Origin: Pararhizobium gei
GTDB taxonomy: Bacteria; Pseudomonadota; Alphaproteobacteria; Rhizobiales; Rhizobiaceae
Assembly (NCBI RefSeq): GCF_029223885.1
Contig: NZ_CP119409.1
Coordinates: forward strand, 4,206,501-4,270,500
Direction: 5' to 3'
DNA length: 64,000 nt
Part shown: piece after piece, positions 1 through 9,885 of the stretch
Layout of the letters: each line of letters opens with the position of its first letter
Position numbering within the stretch: position 1 is the stretch's first letter
Program-made: the position numbers and the translations under genes
The notes under the pieces: model-generated
Database searches by the model: none
Seen by the model: only the letters and a program-made list of their open reading frames with translations
Told to the model about the DNA's origin: nothing

Positions 1-21
1 CGAGCGGCGAACTCCGAGCCA

Positions 22-63
22 GTTCCCTCTCCCCGTGCGCGGGGAGAGAGCTGCGATGAGGGG
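22..63. repeat. RIME-like palindromic repeat (fragment)
   Basis: A GC-rich inverted repeat built on CTCTCCCC...GGGGAGAG followed by GATGAGGGG. This is the wording typical of short intergenic palindromes in rhizobial genomes, and a related, longer copy lies at 19082-19190. It sits just before the acetamidase/formamidase gene; the left part may continue beyond the window. Confidence 0.5.
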
Positions 64-100
64 CAAGCCTCACAGTTAAAAATCAATACGGGGAAACACC

Positions 101-1041
101 ATGTGCGTCGCCTGCACCTATACCATTCACCGCGCCCAGCACAATTTCGGCTGGAACAGGGACTTCGAACCGGCTGTCATCGCCAGGCCGGGCGAAACGA
201 TCCATTTCGAATGCCTGGATTCCTCCGGTGGCCAGCTGGGGGCCGGCTCGACGCTGGAGACGCTGGCGGCACTCGACTTCGGCAAGATCAATCCGGTCAC
301 CGGGCCGGTCTATATCGAAGGGGCTGCGCCGGGCGATGCGCTGAAGGTCACCATCCGCCGTTTCATCCCCTCCGGCATCGGCTGGACAGCAAATATTCCC
401 GGTTTCGGGCTCCTCGCCGATCAATTCAAGGATCCGGCCCTGCATATGTGGTCCTATGACGCCAACACCATGGCGCCGTCTCTTTTTGGCCCCGGTGGCA
501 AGGTTCCGCTAAAACCCTTCGCCGGCACGATCGGCGTCGCACCGGCCGAGCCTGGATTGCATTCCGTGGTACCGCCACGCCGCGTCGGCGGCAATCTCGA
601 CATCCGCGACCTGACGGCAGGCGTCACGCTCTATCTGCCGGTCGAAGTCGAAGGCGCCCTCTTTTCGATCGGCGACACGCATGCCGCCCAGGGCGATGGT
701 GAGGTCTGCGGTACGGCGATCGAGAGCCAGATGGAGGTGGAGGCGACGATCGAACTGGTCAAGGATGCCCGGCTGCAGAGCCCGCGCTTCACCACCACCG
801 AACCCGTGACCCGGCATCTCGATGGCATGGGCTATGAAGTGACCACCGGTATCGGCCCGGATTTGATGACCGGTGCGCGGGAAAGCGTCATGCGCATGAT
901 TGACCTGCTCACCACCGAACACGGCATGAATCCCGTTGATGCCTACATGCTCTGCTCGGTCTGCGGCGATCTCAGGATCAGCGAAATCGTCGACATGCCG
1001 AACTGGGTCGTATCCTTCTACTTCCCCAGGATCGTATTTTC

Positions 1042-1045
<4 letters not shown>
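101..1045 (+). CDS. Acetamidase/formamidase family protein
   Basis: A 314-residue member of the FmdA/AmdA amidase family, which hydrolyses formamide or short aliphatic amides to ammonia and the acid in the cytoplasm. Family marks are GGNLD near residue 163 and the metal-site-like stretch GDTHAAQGDGE at 191-201. The start follows GGGGAAACACC. Its stop overlaps the GTG start of the ABC ATPase gene (GTGA, 1042-1045), so the two are translationally coupled and the substrate is probably imported by that transporter. Placement beside a methylated-amine locus suggests a nitrogen-scavenging role, possibly on formamide or N-methylformamide, but the substrate is not readable from sequence. Confidence 0.88.
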
Positions 1046-2724
<1,679 letters not shown>

Positions 2725-2748
2725 TGTTGGCTTGCATGGAGGGGTTGG

Positions 2749-2847
2749 ATGTCGCAACGCGATCTTGTGCGCCACGAAGGCCATGCTTTCGTCGCCTGCG
2801 AAAAGGTCGATTGCAGCTTCACCGCAGTTTGCATCTCATTCAGCTAA
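2749..2847 (+). CDS. Possible 32-residue cysteine-containing small protein
   Basis: An ATG at 2749 preceded by a good Shine-Dalgarno (GGAGGGG, five bases upstream) opens a 32-codon frame that begins MSQRDLVRHEGHAF and contains three cysteines (C17, C22, C28). It lies 24 bases after the ABC ATPase gene and before the promoter of the XRE regulator. I recognise no family. It could be a genuine small operon member or the remnant of a longer gene. Confidence 0.25.
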   Translation: MSQRDLVRHEGHAFVACEKVDCSFTAVCISFS

Positions 2848-2868
2848 AAATTTCTTCCGAATATTGAA

Positions 2869-2888
2869 ATGTTTCCTGTAGAGAACAT
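2869..2888. promoter_or_regulatory. Imperfect dyad before the XRE-cupin gene, TTTCCTGTAG motif
   Basis: The stretch ATGTTTCCTGTAGAGAACAT is an imperfect palindrome (14 of 20 positions symmetrical) ending 18 bases before the regulator start. Its core TTTCCTGTAG resembles sites before mgdA/glxA (8716-8726, reverse) and mgsA (9812-9832). It may be the operator of the XRE-cupin protein. This is inference from position and similarity only. Confidence 0.35.
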
Positions 2889-2906
2889 AACGTACAGGAG
2901 ATGGCG

Positions 2907-3572
2907 ATGACCGACACGAATGAGAAGGACGGGCAGAAGGCAGTCCTGTCCCAGGATCCGCACCGGATTCGTGAGCCCCGGGAAAATAACCTTGAAATGG
3001 CCATAGGGCATGAGGTTCGAACCTATCGCAAAGCACTCGGCATCACCGTTACCGATCTCGCCACCGCGACCGGGATATCGGTGGGCATGCTGTCGAAGAT
3101 CGAAAATGGGAATATTTCGCCCTCGCTGACCACACTGCAAGCCCTGACCAGAGCGCTTGGCGTGCCGCTCACTGCCTTCTTCCGCCGGTTTGAAGAGCCG
3201 CACAATGCGGTCTTCGTCAAAGCCGGGACAGGTGTAAACATCGAACGGCGCGGTACGCGCGCGGGTCATCAGTACAGCCTGCTCGGCCACATCGCAAACA
3301 ATACGAGCGGCGTCACCGTGGAGCCCTATCTGATAACGCTGACGACCGAATCCGACGTCTTCCCGACGTTCCAGCATGAAGGCATGGAGTTTCTCTATAT
3401 GCTGGAAGGCGAAGTGGTTTACCGCCACGGCGACCAACTCTTCACCATGCAGCCGGGCGACAGCCTCTTCTTCGATGCCGATTCGCCTCACGGACCGCAG
3501 GAATTGGTTCAATTGCCTGCCCGCTATCTGGCAATCATCAGCTACCCGCAGAAGCGGAGCCAGACCATTTGA
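2907..3572 (+). CDS. XRE-family transcriptional regulator with C-terminal cupin
   Basis: A 221-residue DNA-binding regulator. A helix-turn-helix of the XRE type (VTDLATATGISVGMLSKIE) lies near residues 45-65, and a cupin_2 barrel near 135-215 includes HEGMEFLYMLEGEV and DSPHGPQ. The PuuR/SutR-like class usually senses small amines, amino acids or sulfur compounds through the cupin. An ATG also exists at 2901, but AGGAG at 2896-2900 abuts it and is ideally spaced for the ATG at 2907, so I chose 2907. It faces the convergent mgd operon. Given the neighbours it probably controls the methylated-amine genes. Confidence 0.88.
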   Translation: MTDTNEKDGQKAVLSQDPHRIREPRENNLEMAIGHEVRTYRKALGITVTDLATATGISVGMLSKIENGNISPSLTTLQALTRALGVPLTAFFRRFEEPHNAVFVKAGTGVNIERRGTRAGHQYSLLGHIANNTSGVTVEPYLITLTTESDVFPTFQHEGMEFLYMLEGEVVYRHGDQLFTMQPGDSLFFDADSPHGPQELVQLPARYLAIISYPQKRSQTI

Positions 3573-3609
3573 TTTTGTTTTCCAACGAAATTTGAAGCCA
3601 GCGGACCGT

Positions 3610-4182
3610 CTAACGCAATGTCGTTGCGTCGACGCCGAACTCAAGGCTCATCTGGATGAGCTCGTCCCACAGGCTTTCGGCAAAGCCGCGCAACACCAGA
3701 AGCTCGAAACCTTGCGTGTCCGTTCGCGTCATGAGCGCCGAGATATGACCGATCAGCGTCATGGCGGAGTGGCCGACCGGGAAATTGGCAGCGTCGAGAT
3801 CGACGGCCGTACCCTTGGCAAGAACGGCCTCGACGAACGCACCGCTGATGCCGATCCGGACGCGACCATGGCCTTGATCGGAAATGGACGCCCTGCCATC
3901 CAGAAGCGGCGTCCTGGCAAAAATCTCTGCGGGCGAGAGAGGGATATCGCCGATGACGAACCATTGTCCGGGGCCATAGGGTCGCACGGCATGGGGCGTC
4001 CCGTCTCCGATGCGGGGGATCAGGTCTTGCAGGTCGCCGCTTCCGCGCGCGGCCAGAACCTGCAGCACATGCCCTTCCGGCAGGGCCACCAGCGAGATCC
4101 GCGTGCCGGTTGACGGGGCGCCGAACGAACCGGACTTGGCATCGGCAAGGGCAGGACGATGGAGAAGTGCAAAATCAGCCAT
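3610..4182 (-). CDS. mgdD: N-methylglutamate dehydrogenase gamma-type subunit (sarcosine oxidase gamma family)
   Basis: A 190-residue SoxG-family protein, distal gene of the minus-strand mgdABCD operon. SoxG-type subunits complete the heterotetrameric flavoenzyme and structurally resemble part of the GcvT fold; no catalytic residues are assigned here. It overlaps mgdC by eight bases (4175-4182). Orthologues are often annotated as sarcosine oxidase gamma. I favour N-methylglutamate dehydrogenase because mgsABC and gmaS follow immediately, but true sarcosine oxidase activity cannot be excluded from sequence. Confidence 0.85.
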   Translation of the reverse strand: MADFALLHRPALADAKSGSFGAPSTGTRISLVALPEGHVLQVLAARGSGDLQDLIPRIGDGTPHAVRPYGPGQWFVIGDIPLSPAEIFARTPLLDGRASISDQGHGRVRIGISGAFVEAVLAKGTAVDLDAANFPVGHSAMTLIGHISALMTRTDTQGFELLVLRGFAESLWDELIQMSLEFGVDATTLR

Positions 4183-7132
4183 GGAGCTTTCCGTTTTCCG
4201 GATCGAAGAAGACCGGGCTGCACAGCACGGCCTTGGTGAACTCGTTTTTCAGATCGTTCCAGACAGTGACGTGCTCGCCGTGGCGCTTCGGTCCGTGCTT
4301 GACGAGGGCGAGACCGATGGTCGAACCAAGGTTCGGCGAGTAGCAACTGGAGGAGACGTAGCCCTGGTCGTTTTCGAGCGACGGAACGGCACCCTCCGAG
4401 AGGATATGCGAGCCTGTCTTGAAGGTCGTTGCCGGATCGAGTGGCTTGACGCCAACCAGCGAGAGCCGGTCATCCGCGACCAGCCCATCCCGGGAGAGCA
4501 TCGCCTTGCCGATGAAATCCAGCTTGGCCGCGGAAACCATCCTGGCAAAGCCGAGGTCCGACGGGATAACAGTACCGTTGATCTCGGAATGGGTGACATG
4601 GCCTTTTTCGATGCGCATGACGCCCAGCGCTTCGACGCCATAGGGGCAGATGCCATGCGGCGCGCCTGCCTCCATGATGGCATCGGCGATTGCCTCGCCG
4701 TAGCCGGCCGGAACCGCCAGTTCATAGGCAAGTTCGCCGGAAAAGGAGATCCGGAACAGCCGGCCGGTCAGCCGGCCGCCGCAGATCGACACTTCCCTGG
4801 CACCGAGGAACGGGAAGGCCGCGTCGGAAATGTCCTCATCGACAAGCGTCTGCAGGATCATCCGGGATTTCGGTCCGGCAACGGCGATCTGTGCCCATTG
4901 ATCGGTCGAGGACGCAAACTGCACGTCGAGATCGGGCCAGACGACCTGGGCGCAGAATTCCAGATGGTTCATGACCCCTGCCGCATAGGCCGTGGTTGTT
5001 GTCATGAAGAAATGGGCTTCGCCAAGACGGCTCGTCGTGCCGTCGTCGTAGATCATCCCGTCTTCGCGCAGCATCAGGCCGTAGCGCGCCTTGCCGACCG
5101 GCAGCTTCAGAAAGGCGTTGCAATAGATCCGGTTGAGGAATTCTGCGGCGTCCTTGCCGAAAACCTCGATCTTGCCAAGGGTCGAGACATCGCAGATCCC
5201 GGCATTGCTGCGGACATTCAGCACTTCGCGATCGACACTTTCACGCCAGGTCGCCTCCCCCGGCTTTGGAAACCAGGAGGAGCGGTACCAGAGGCCGGTT
5301 TCGACGAAGACCGCGCCGTTCTTCCTGGCCCATCCGTGCAGCGGCGATTTGCGCACCGGCTGGAAGTGCTTGCCCTTGGAGGCACCGGTCAGCGCACCGA
5401 AAGAGAGCGGCGTGTAGAACGGGCGGAATGTCGTGGTGCCGACATCGGCCGGAGAGACTTTTCGCGCTTCGGCCAGAATGCCGATGGCATTGATGTTGGA
5501 GAGCTTGCCCTGATCGGTCGCCATGCCATTGGTGGTATAGCGCTTGGCAAGCTCGACATGGCCATAGCCTTCGCTCACCGCGAGGCCGAGATCCTTGAGG
5601 TGCACGTCGTTCTGGTAGTCAACGAAGGCCTTGCCCTTCGATCCGTGAACTCGCCAGAGCGGCTTGGATACGGTTGTGGTGTCGGCAATCGAGGCGAAAG
5701 CGGCGATGGCATTCGAGTAGCCGAGTGCCTGCAGGGTCGATGCCGCTTTTCCGGCGCCATCTGCAAGGCAGGCTTCGGCGCTGCCAACGCCTGCGGCGGC
5801 ACCGGCGGCGGTCAGTCCGTCCTGCCCGTCCGGAGCGAGGAAAGCAGCCTTGGCGTCCGACCAGACTGGTTTTGCGCCGCGATGGCAGGCAAGGTTGATG
5901 ATCGGGCTCCAACCTCCGGACATGCCAAGCGCATCGGCGGCGATGGCTTCCGGACGCCCATTCCTGAGGACCGTCACCCCCGTCACGCTCTTGCCGCCCT
6001 TGGCATCGAGAACCACCGCATTGGGAAGGACCCGGGCCCTGCCGGACCAGGTGACGGATGCATCCGGTCGGCTATCGACGACGGCCGCCACATTGACCCC
6101 AGCTGCTTCCAGGTCGCGGGCTGTCGCGTAACCGGAGGCATCGTTGGTGAAGATGACGGTGCTTTTGCCGGGCGCGACGGCCTGGCGGTTGAGATAGGAG
6201 CGCATCGCGCCCGCCATCATCACACCGGGAATGTCGTTGCCGCCGAAAACCAGCGGCCGTTCTTCTGCGCCGGCGGCGAGGATTGCCTGTTTGGCGGCGA
6301 TGCGCCAGATGCGCTCGACCGGCCGGTTCGGGTCCACCGTGGCGGTGTTCTTCTGCACGTTCTCGACAGCGCCGAAGACATTGCCGTCGTACCAGCCGAA
6401 GACGGTCGTCCGGGAGAAAATGCGGATGTTCGGCAAAGCCGCCAGCTCGGCCAGCGTCTGGGCGAGCAGGTCGCTCGCGGTTTTTCCATCGACAGGCGCG
6501 GTTTCGGACAGCAGCGAGCCGCCGGGTTCGAAACCTTCATCGGCAAGAATGACGCGGGCCCCGGCGCGGCCGGCGGTCAGTGCCGCGGCCAGCCCGGCGG
6601 GGCCTGCGCCGATAACCAGCAGGTCGCAATGCGCCCAGCATTTCTCGTAGCTATCGGGATCGGGTTCATAGGTGGCACGGCCAAGGCCTGCCGCCTTGCG
6701 GATGATCGGCTCGTAGATCTTTTCCCAGCAGGCGGCCGGCCACATGAAGGTCTTGTAGTAGAAGCCGGCACCGAGGAAGGGCGAAAGCAGGCTGTTGACG
6801 GCGCCGAGATCGAAATCGACGGAGGGCCAGCGGTTCTGGCTCTTGGCGGTCAGGCCGCTGTAAAGCTCGACCAGCGTGGCGCGGGTATTGGCTTCCGTGC
6901 GGCCGCCTTCGCCGATGGTCACCAGCGCATTCGGCTCGGCGGCACCCGCCGTCAGGATGCCGCGTGGGCGGTGATATTTGAAACTGCGGCCGACGAGCTG
7001 GCGGCCGTTGGCAAGCAAAGCAGAAGCCAGCGTATCGCCGGCAAAGCCCTGCATCGACTTGCCGTCGAAGCTGAAATCGAGCGGCTTGGCGCGGTCGATG
7101 CGGCCGCCCTTGGAAAGACGGTAGGAACTCAT
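4175..7132 (-). CDS. mgdC: N-methylglutamate dehydrogenase alpha-type subunit (sarcosine oxidase alpha family)
   Basis: A 985-residue SoxA-family protein. The N-terminal ferredoxin-like segment has FSFDGKSMQGFAGDTLASAL near 20-40. A Rossmann dinucleotide fold follows (VIGAGPAGLAAALTAG, about residue 175), and the C-terminal third is a GcvT-like folate domain (for example GFSGELAYELAVPAG). The subunit oxidises the N-methyl group with NAD and flavin and passes the C1 unit to tetrahydrofolate. I place the start at 7132, where MSSYRLSKGG matches the family and the ATG overlaps the mgdB stop (7129-7132); a longer upstream frame lacks family similarity. Confidence 0.92.
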   Translation of the reverse strand: MSSYRLSKGGRIDRAKPLDFSFDGKSMQGFAGDTLASALLANGRQLVGRSFKYHRPRGILTAGAAEPNALVTIGEGGRTEANTRATLVELYSGLTAKSQNRWPSVDFDLGAVNSLLSPFLGAGFYYKTFMWPAACWEKIYEPIIRKAAGLGRATYEPDPDSYEKCWAHCDLLVIGAGPAGLAAALTAGRAGARVILADEGFEPGGSLLSETAPVDGKTASDLLAQTLAELAALPNIRIFSRTTVFGWYDGNVFGAVENVQKNTATVDPNRPVERIWRIAAKQAILAAGAEERPLVFGGNDIPGVMMAGAMRSYLNRQAVAPGKSTVIFTNDASGYATARDLEAAGVNVAAVVDSRPDASVTWSGRARVLPNAVVLDAKGGKSVTGVTVLRNGRPEAIAADALGMSGGWSPIINLACHRGAKPVWSDAKAAFLAPDGQDGLTAAGAAAGVGSAEACLADGAGKAASTLQALGYSNAIAAFASIADTTTVSKPLWRVHGSKGKAFVDYQNDVHLKDLGLAVSEGYGHVELAKRYTTNGMATDQGKLSNINAIGILAEARKVSPADVGTTTFRPFYTPLSFGALTGASKGKHFQPVRKSPLHGWARKNGAVFVETGLWYRSSWFPKPGEATWRESVDREVLNVRSNAGICDVSTLGKIEVFGKDAAEFLNRIYCNAFLKLPVGKARYGLMLREDGMIYDDGTTSRLGEAHFFMTTTTAYAAGVMNHLEFCAQVVWPDLDVQFASSTDQWAQIAVAGPKSRMILQTLVDEDISDAAFPFLGAREVSICGGRLTGRLFRISFSGELAYELAVPAGYGEAIADAIMEAGAPHGICPYGVEALGVMRIEKGHVTHSEINGTVIPSDLGFARMVSAAKLDFIGKAMLSRDGLVADDRLSLVGVKPLDPATTFKTGSHILSEGAVPSLENDQGYVSSSCYSPNLGSTIGLALVKHGPKRHGEHVTVWNDLKNEFTKAVLCSPVFFDPENGKLHG

Positions 7133-7401
7133 GCGGTCTCTCCTTCGGCGCTGGCATCCATGACTGTATAGATCGCGTGGGTCATCGTATCGCGCTCGAC
7201 CACCAGCCAGCGGCGGCAGCCGGAGGTGTGGTGCCAATGTTCCTTGTGGCGTCCGCGTGGATTGTCGCGCAGGTAGACGTAAGCGTACCAGGCATCCTCA
7301 CCCGCATCCGGTGCCGGGCGCTTGATCCCGGCGTCGCCGCGAACGGTGAATTCTTCCTTGGGGCGCGGCCCGCAATGGGGGCAGGCGATCAGGCTGGCCA
7401 T
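7129..7401 (-). CDS. mgdB: N-methylglutamate dehydrogenase delta-type subunit (sarcosine oxidase delta family)
   Basis: A 90-residue SoxD-family protein. An N-terminal CPHCG knuckle (C7, C10) together with a later HTSGC segment forms the zinc site known in sarcosine oxidase delta subunits. It stabilises the alpha/beta complex rather than doing catalysis. It lies between mgdA and mgdC, overlaps mgdC by four bases, and starts 11 bases after the mgdA stop, so all four subunits are made from one transcript. Confidence 0.92.
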   Translation of the reverse strand: MASLIACPHCGPRPKEEFTVRGDAGIKRPAPDAGEDAWYAYVYLRDNPRGRHKEHWHHTSGCRRWLVVERDTMTHAIYTVMDASAEGETA

Positions 7402-7412
7402 CTCTCAGGTCC

Positions 7413-8663
7413 TCAATGCAGATTGGGTTGGGCGCCGACGCCCTTTTCATCGATCATCCGGCCGCGCGCGAAACGATCGAGCCGGAAGGCGCGGCCGGTC
7501 TCGTGCGGTTCATTTTTGGCGATCAGATGGGCGTAGCAGAATCCGGAGGCTGGCGTGGCCTTGAACCCGCCGTAACACCAGCCCGCGTTGAGATAGAGAT
7601 TGTCGATATGGGTGCGGTCGATGATGGGAGAGCCGTCCATGCTCATGTCCATCACCCCGCCCCAGGATCTCAGCACACGGACGCGCGAAAGTGCCGGGAT
7701 CATCGCCACACCGGCTTCGGCGACATGCTCGACGGTCGCTAGATTTCCGCGCTGTGCGTAGGAATTATAGCCGTCGATATCGCCGCCGAAGACGAGGCCG
7801 CCCTTGTCGGATTGCGAGACATAGAAGTGGCCGGCACCGAAGGTGACGACATTGTCGATGAAAGGCTTCAGCCCCTCGGAGACAAAAGCCTGCAGGACGT
7901 GGCTTTCGATCGGCAGCTTCATATCGACCATGTCGGCAACGGTGGTGGAATTGCCCGCCGCCGCCAGCGCCAGCTTGCCGCAGCCGATAAAACCCTGGCT
8001 CGTCTCGACGCCCACGACGCGGCCGTTTTCGCGGCGGATGCCGGTGACTTCGCAGTTCTGGATGATATCGACACCGCGCATATCCGCGCCACGGGCATAG
8101 CCCCAGGCAACGGCATCATGGCGCACCGTGCCGCCGCGCTTCTGCATCAGTGCGCCCTGGATCGGGAAGCGGGCATTGTCGAAATCGAGAAAGGGCAGCA
8201 TCTGGCGCACGGCGTTGCGGTCGAGCAGATCTGCATCGACGCCGTGCAGGCGCATGGCATTGCCGCGCCGCGTATAGGCGTCCCGCTGGGCGTCGGAATG
8301 ATAGAGGTTGAGCACGCCGCGCTGCGAGACCATGGCGTTGAAGTTGAAATCCTGCTCCAGCCCTTCCCAGAGCTTCATCGACAATTCGTAGAACGGATTG
8401 TTGCCGGCAAGCAGGTAGTTGGAGCGGATGATGGTCGTGTTGCGGCCGACATTGCCGGAGCCGACATAGCCTTTTTCCAGCACTGCGACATTGGTGACGC
8501 CGAATTCCTTGGCGAGGTAATAGGCTGTTGCCAGACCATGTCCGCCGCCACCGATGATAATGACGTCATAGTGGTTCTTTGGGACCGGGCTGCGCCAAGC
8601 AGGCGCCCAGCCCTTGTTGCCGCGCAGGGCATTCAGAAAAACGGAAAAGGCGGAATAGCGCAT
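7413..8663 (-). CDS. mgdA: N-methylglutamate dehydrogenase beta-type subunit (sarcosine oxidase beta family)
   Basis: A 416-residue FAD-dependent oxidase/dehydrogenase, first gene of the minus-strand operon. The FAD-binding motif IIIGGGGHGLATAYYLA lies near residues 36-52, followed by GNVGRNTTIIRSNY, typical of the covalent-flavin SoxB group. It demethylates the secondary amine substrate, here probably N-methylglutamate, giving glutamate and methylene-tetrahydrofolate with the other subunits. The start at 8663 (MRYSAFSVFLNALRGNKGWAP) is the family's standard N-terminus. It is divergent from the glxA regulator. Confidence 0.92.
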   Translation of the reverse strand: MRYSAFSVFLNALRGNKGWAPAWRSPVPKNHYDVIIIGGGGHGLATAYYLAKEFGVTNVAVLEKGYVGSGNVGRNTTIIRSNYLLAGNNPFYELSMKLWEGLEQDFNFNAMVSQRGVLNLYHSDAQRDAYTRRGNAMRLHGVDADLLDRNAVRQMLPFLDFDNARFPIQGALMQKRGGTVRHDAVAWGYARGADMRGVDIIQNCEVTGIRRENGRVVGVETSQGFIGCGKLALAAAGNSTTVADMVDMKLPIESHVLQAFVSEGLKPFIDNVVTFGAGHFYVSQSDKGGLVFGGDIDGYNSYAQRGNLATVEHVAEAGVAMIPALSRVRVLRSWGGVMDMSMDGSPIIDRTHIDNLYLNAGWCYGGFKATPASGFCYAHLIAKNEPHETGRAFRLDRFARGRMIDEKGVGAQPNLH

Positions 8664-8715
8664 GGTATGGATCCCGGTGAACCGCGCCAATCATGACAGG
8701 ATTGCGTTTTCATAC

Positions 8716-8736
8716 TTGCAGGAAAAGGCCGTTTTA
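8716..8736 (-). promoter_or_regulatory. Candidate operator in the mgdA/glxA divergent region
   Basis: On the minus strand this region contains TTTTCCTGCAA (8716-8726), followed by GTATGAAAAC when read on from 8715 down to 8706. The arrangement TTTCCTGCA-RGT-TGAAA also occurs before mgsA at 9812-9832, suggesting one regulator (GlxA-type AraC or the XRE-cupin protein) binds both. Inference only; seven-base matches also occur by chance in coding DNA. Confidence 0.35.
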
Positions 8737-8751
8737 AGCCATTATTGGGAC

Positions 8752-9732
8752 ATGGCGTCAGACGACCTCAAGAACGTCCAGAAGATCGGCTTCATCCTCA
8801 TCCCGGGATTCGCGCTGATGTCCTATGCGTCGGCGGTAGAGCCGTTTCGTGCAGCCAATCTTCTGGCGGGGCGGGATATCTATGCGCTCTCGGCCCATGG
8901 TGTGGACGGGAATGCGGCGATGACATCCTCCGGCATTCCGGTTCCTGCCACGCCGCTGCCTGGCCGTGGATCAGGCTTTCATACCGTCTTCGTCTGCGCC
9001 GGCGGTACGCCGATCGACTGGAATGTTCCGGTTGTGCTTGCCTGCCTGCGCCAGCTTGCCCGCGATGGCGTGCGCATCGGCGGCATTTCCGGCGGTCCCT
9101 ATCTCATGGCGGCGGCGGGTTTGCTGCAGGATCGCGACTTCACGATCCATTGGGAGCACGCGCCGGCTCTGGTGGAGGCATTTCCCGGACTTGCTCCGCG
9201 TCAGGCGCGCTATATCCTCGATGGCAACCGCATCACCTGTGGCGGCGGCGTAGCACCGCTCGACATGATGCATGCCCTCATCGCGGAGCGGATGGGCTCG
9301 GACTTCGCCCGCCGGGTCAGCGACTGGTATCTGCATACCCATGTGGAAAGCTCCGGTGCTCCCCAGCGGGCGTCATTGGCGGAGCGCTACAGAGTTAATC
9401 ATCCGGGCTTGTTGACTGTGCTCGAGAAGATGCAAGCAACGATCGAAGCGCCGCTCGACCGGCAAAGCATGGCCAAGCTGGCCGGTGTTTCGCCGCGACA
9501 TCTAGACCGGTTGTTTTCCCGTCTGATGGGCTCCTCCTTTCTCCTCGAATATCGCAAGCTGCGGCTTGATCATGCGCGGCGCCTGCTGCGGCAGAGTCCA
9601 CTTTCTATCTCCGAAATTGCCTTCGCCACCGGATTTTCCAGCGCCGGTCATTTTGCGCGGAGCTACCGTGCTGCGTTCGGAGAGCCACCGCGCGCGCAGC
9701 GGCAGTCAACAGTCCCGAGCGGCTCTGCCTAG
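8752..9732 (+). CDS. glxA: GlxA-type transcriptional regulator (DJ-1/PfpI-like domain plus AraC helix-turn-helix)
   Basis: A 326-residue regulator. The N-terminal class I amidotransferase-like (DJ-1/PfpI) domain, about residues 10-180, includes FVCAGGTP and a GGISGGPYLMAAAG elbow. The C-terminal AraC/XylS DNA-binding domain (about 215-315) has MAKLAGVSPRHLDRLF and ISEIAFATGFSSAGHF. Members near carnitine, glycine-betaine and methylamine genes sense quaternary or methylated amines. It lies between divergent mgdA and the mgsABC operon, so it probably activates both. The start at 8752 (MASDDLKNVQK) is chosen by domain boundary; longer starts run into the promoter. Confidence 0.9.
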   Translation: MASDDLKNVQKIGFILIPGFALMSYASAVEPFRAANLLAGRDIYALSAHGVDGNAAMTSSGIPVPATPLPGRGSGFHTVFVCAGGTPIDWNVPVVLACLRQLARDGVRIGGISGGPYLMAAAGLLQDRDFTIHWEHAPALVEAFPGLAPRQARYILDGNRITCGGGVAPLDMMHALIAERMGSDFARRVSDWYLHTHVESSGAPQRASLAERYRVNHPGLLTVLEKMQATIEAPLDRQSMAKLAGVSPRHLDRLFSRLMGSSFLLEYRKLRLDHARRLLRQSPLSISEIAFATGFSSAGHFARSYRAAFGEPPRAQRQSTVPSGSA

Positions 9733-9811
9733 GATTTTTCTGGATACAGACCGTTTTCCTATCCAGGCACGACCAGATGGATCGGTTCAAATATTGCCTT
9801 AAAAGAAAAAA

Positions 9812-9832
9812 AATTTCCTGCAGGTTGAAATT
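9812..9832. promoter_or_regulatory. Dyad/operator candidate before mgsA
   Basis: AATTTC-CTGCAGGTT-GAAATT is an inverted repeat ending 53 bases before the mgsA start. It contains TTTCCTGCAGGT..TGAAA, close to the site in the mgdA/glxA region. The surrounding AT-rich stretch (9801-9840) probably holds the mgs promoter. Confidence 0.4.
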
Positions 9833-9885
9833 CTGAAAGGCACCTGCTATCCATCTTTCATCGTCGAAATGAAGGATCATCCCCA

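Noticed and set aside
4010..7171. A 1053-codon open frame on the plus strand
   Set aside because: It is antisense to mgdC (sarcosine oxidase alpha family), which has clear domains. The frame has no recognisable domain and is a GC-rich shadow.
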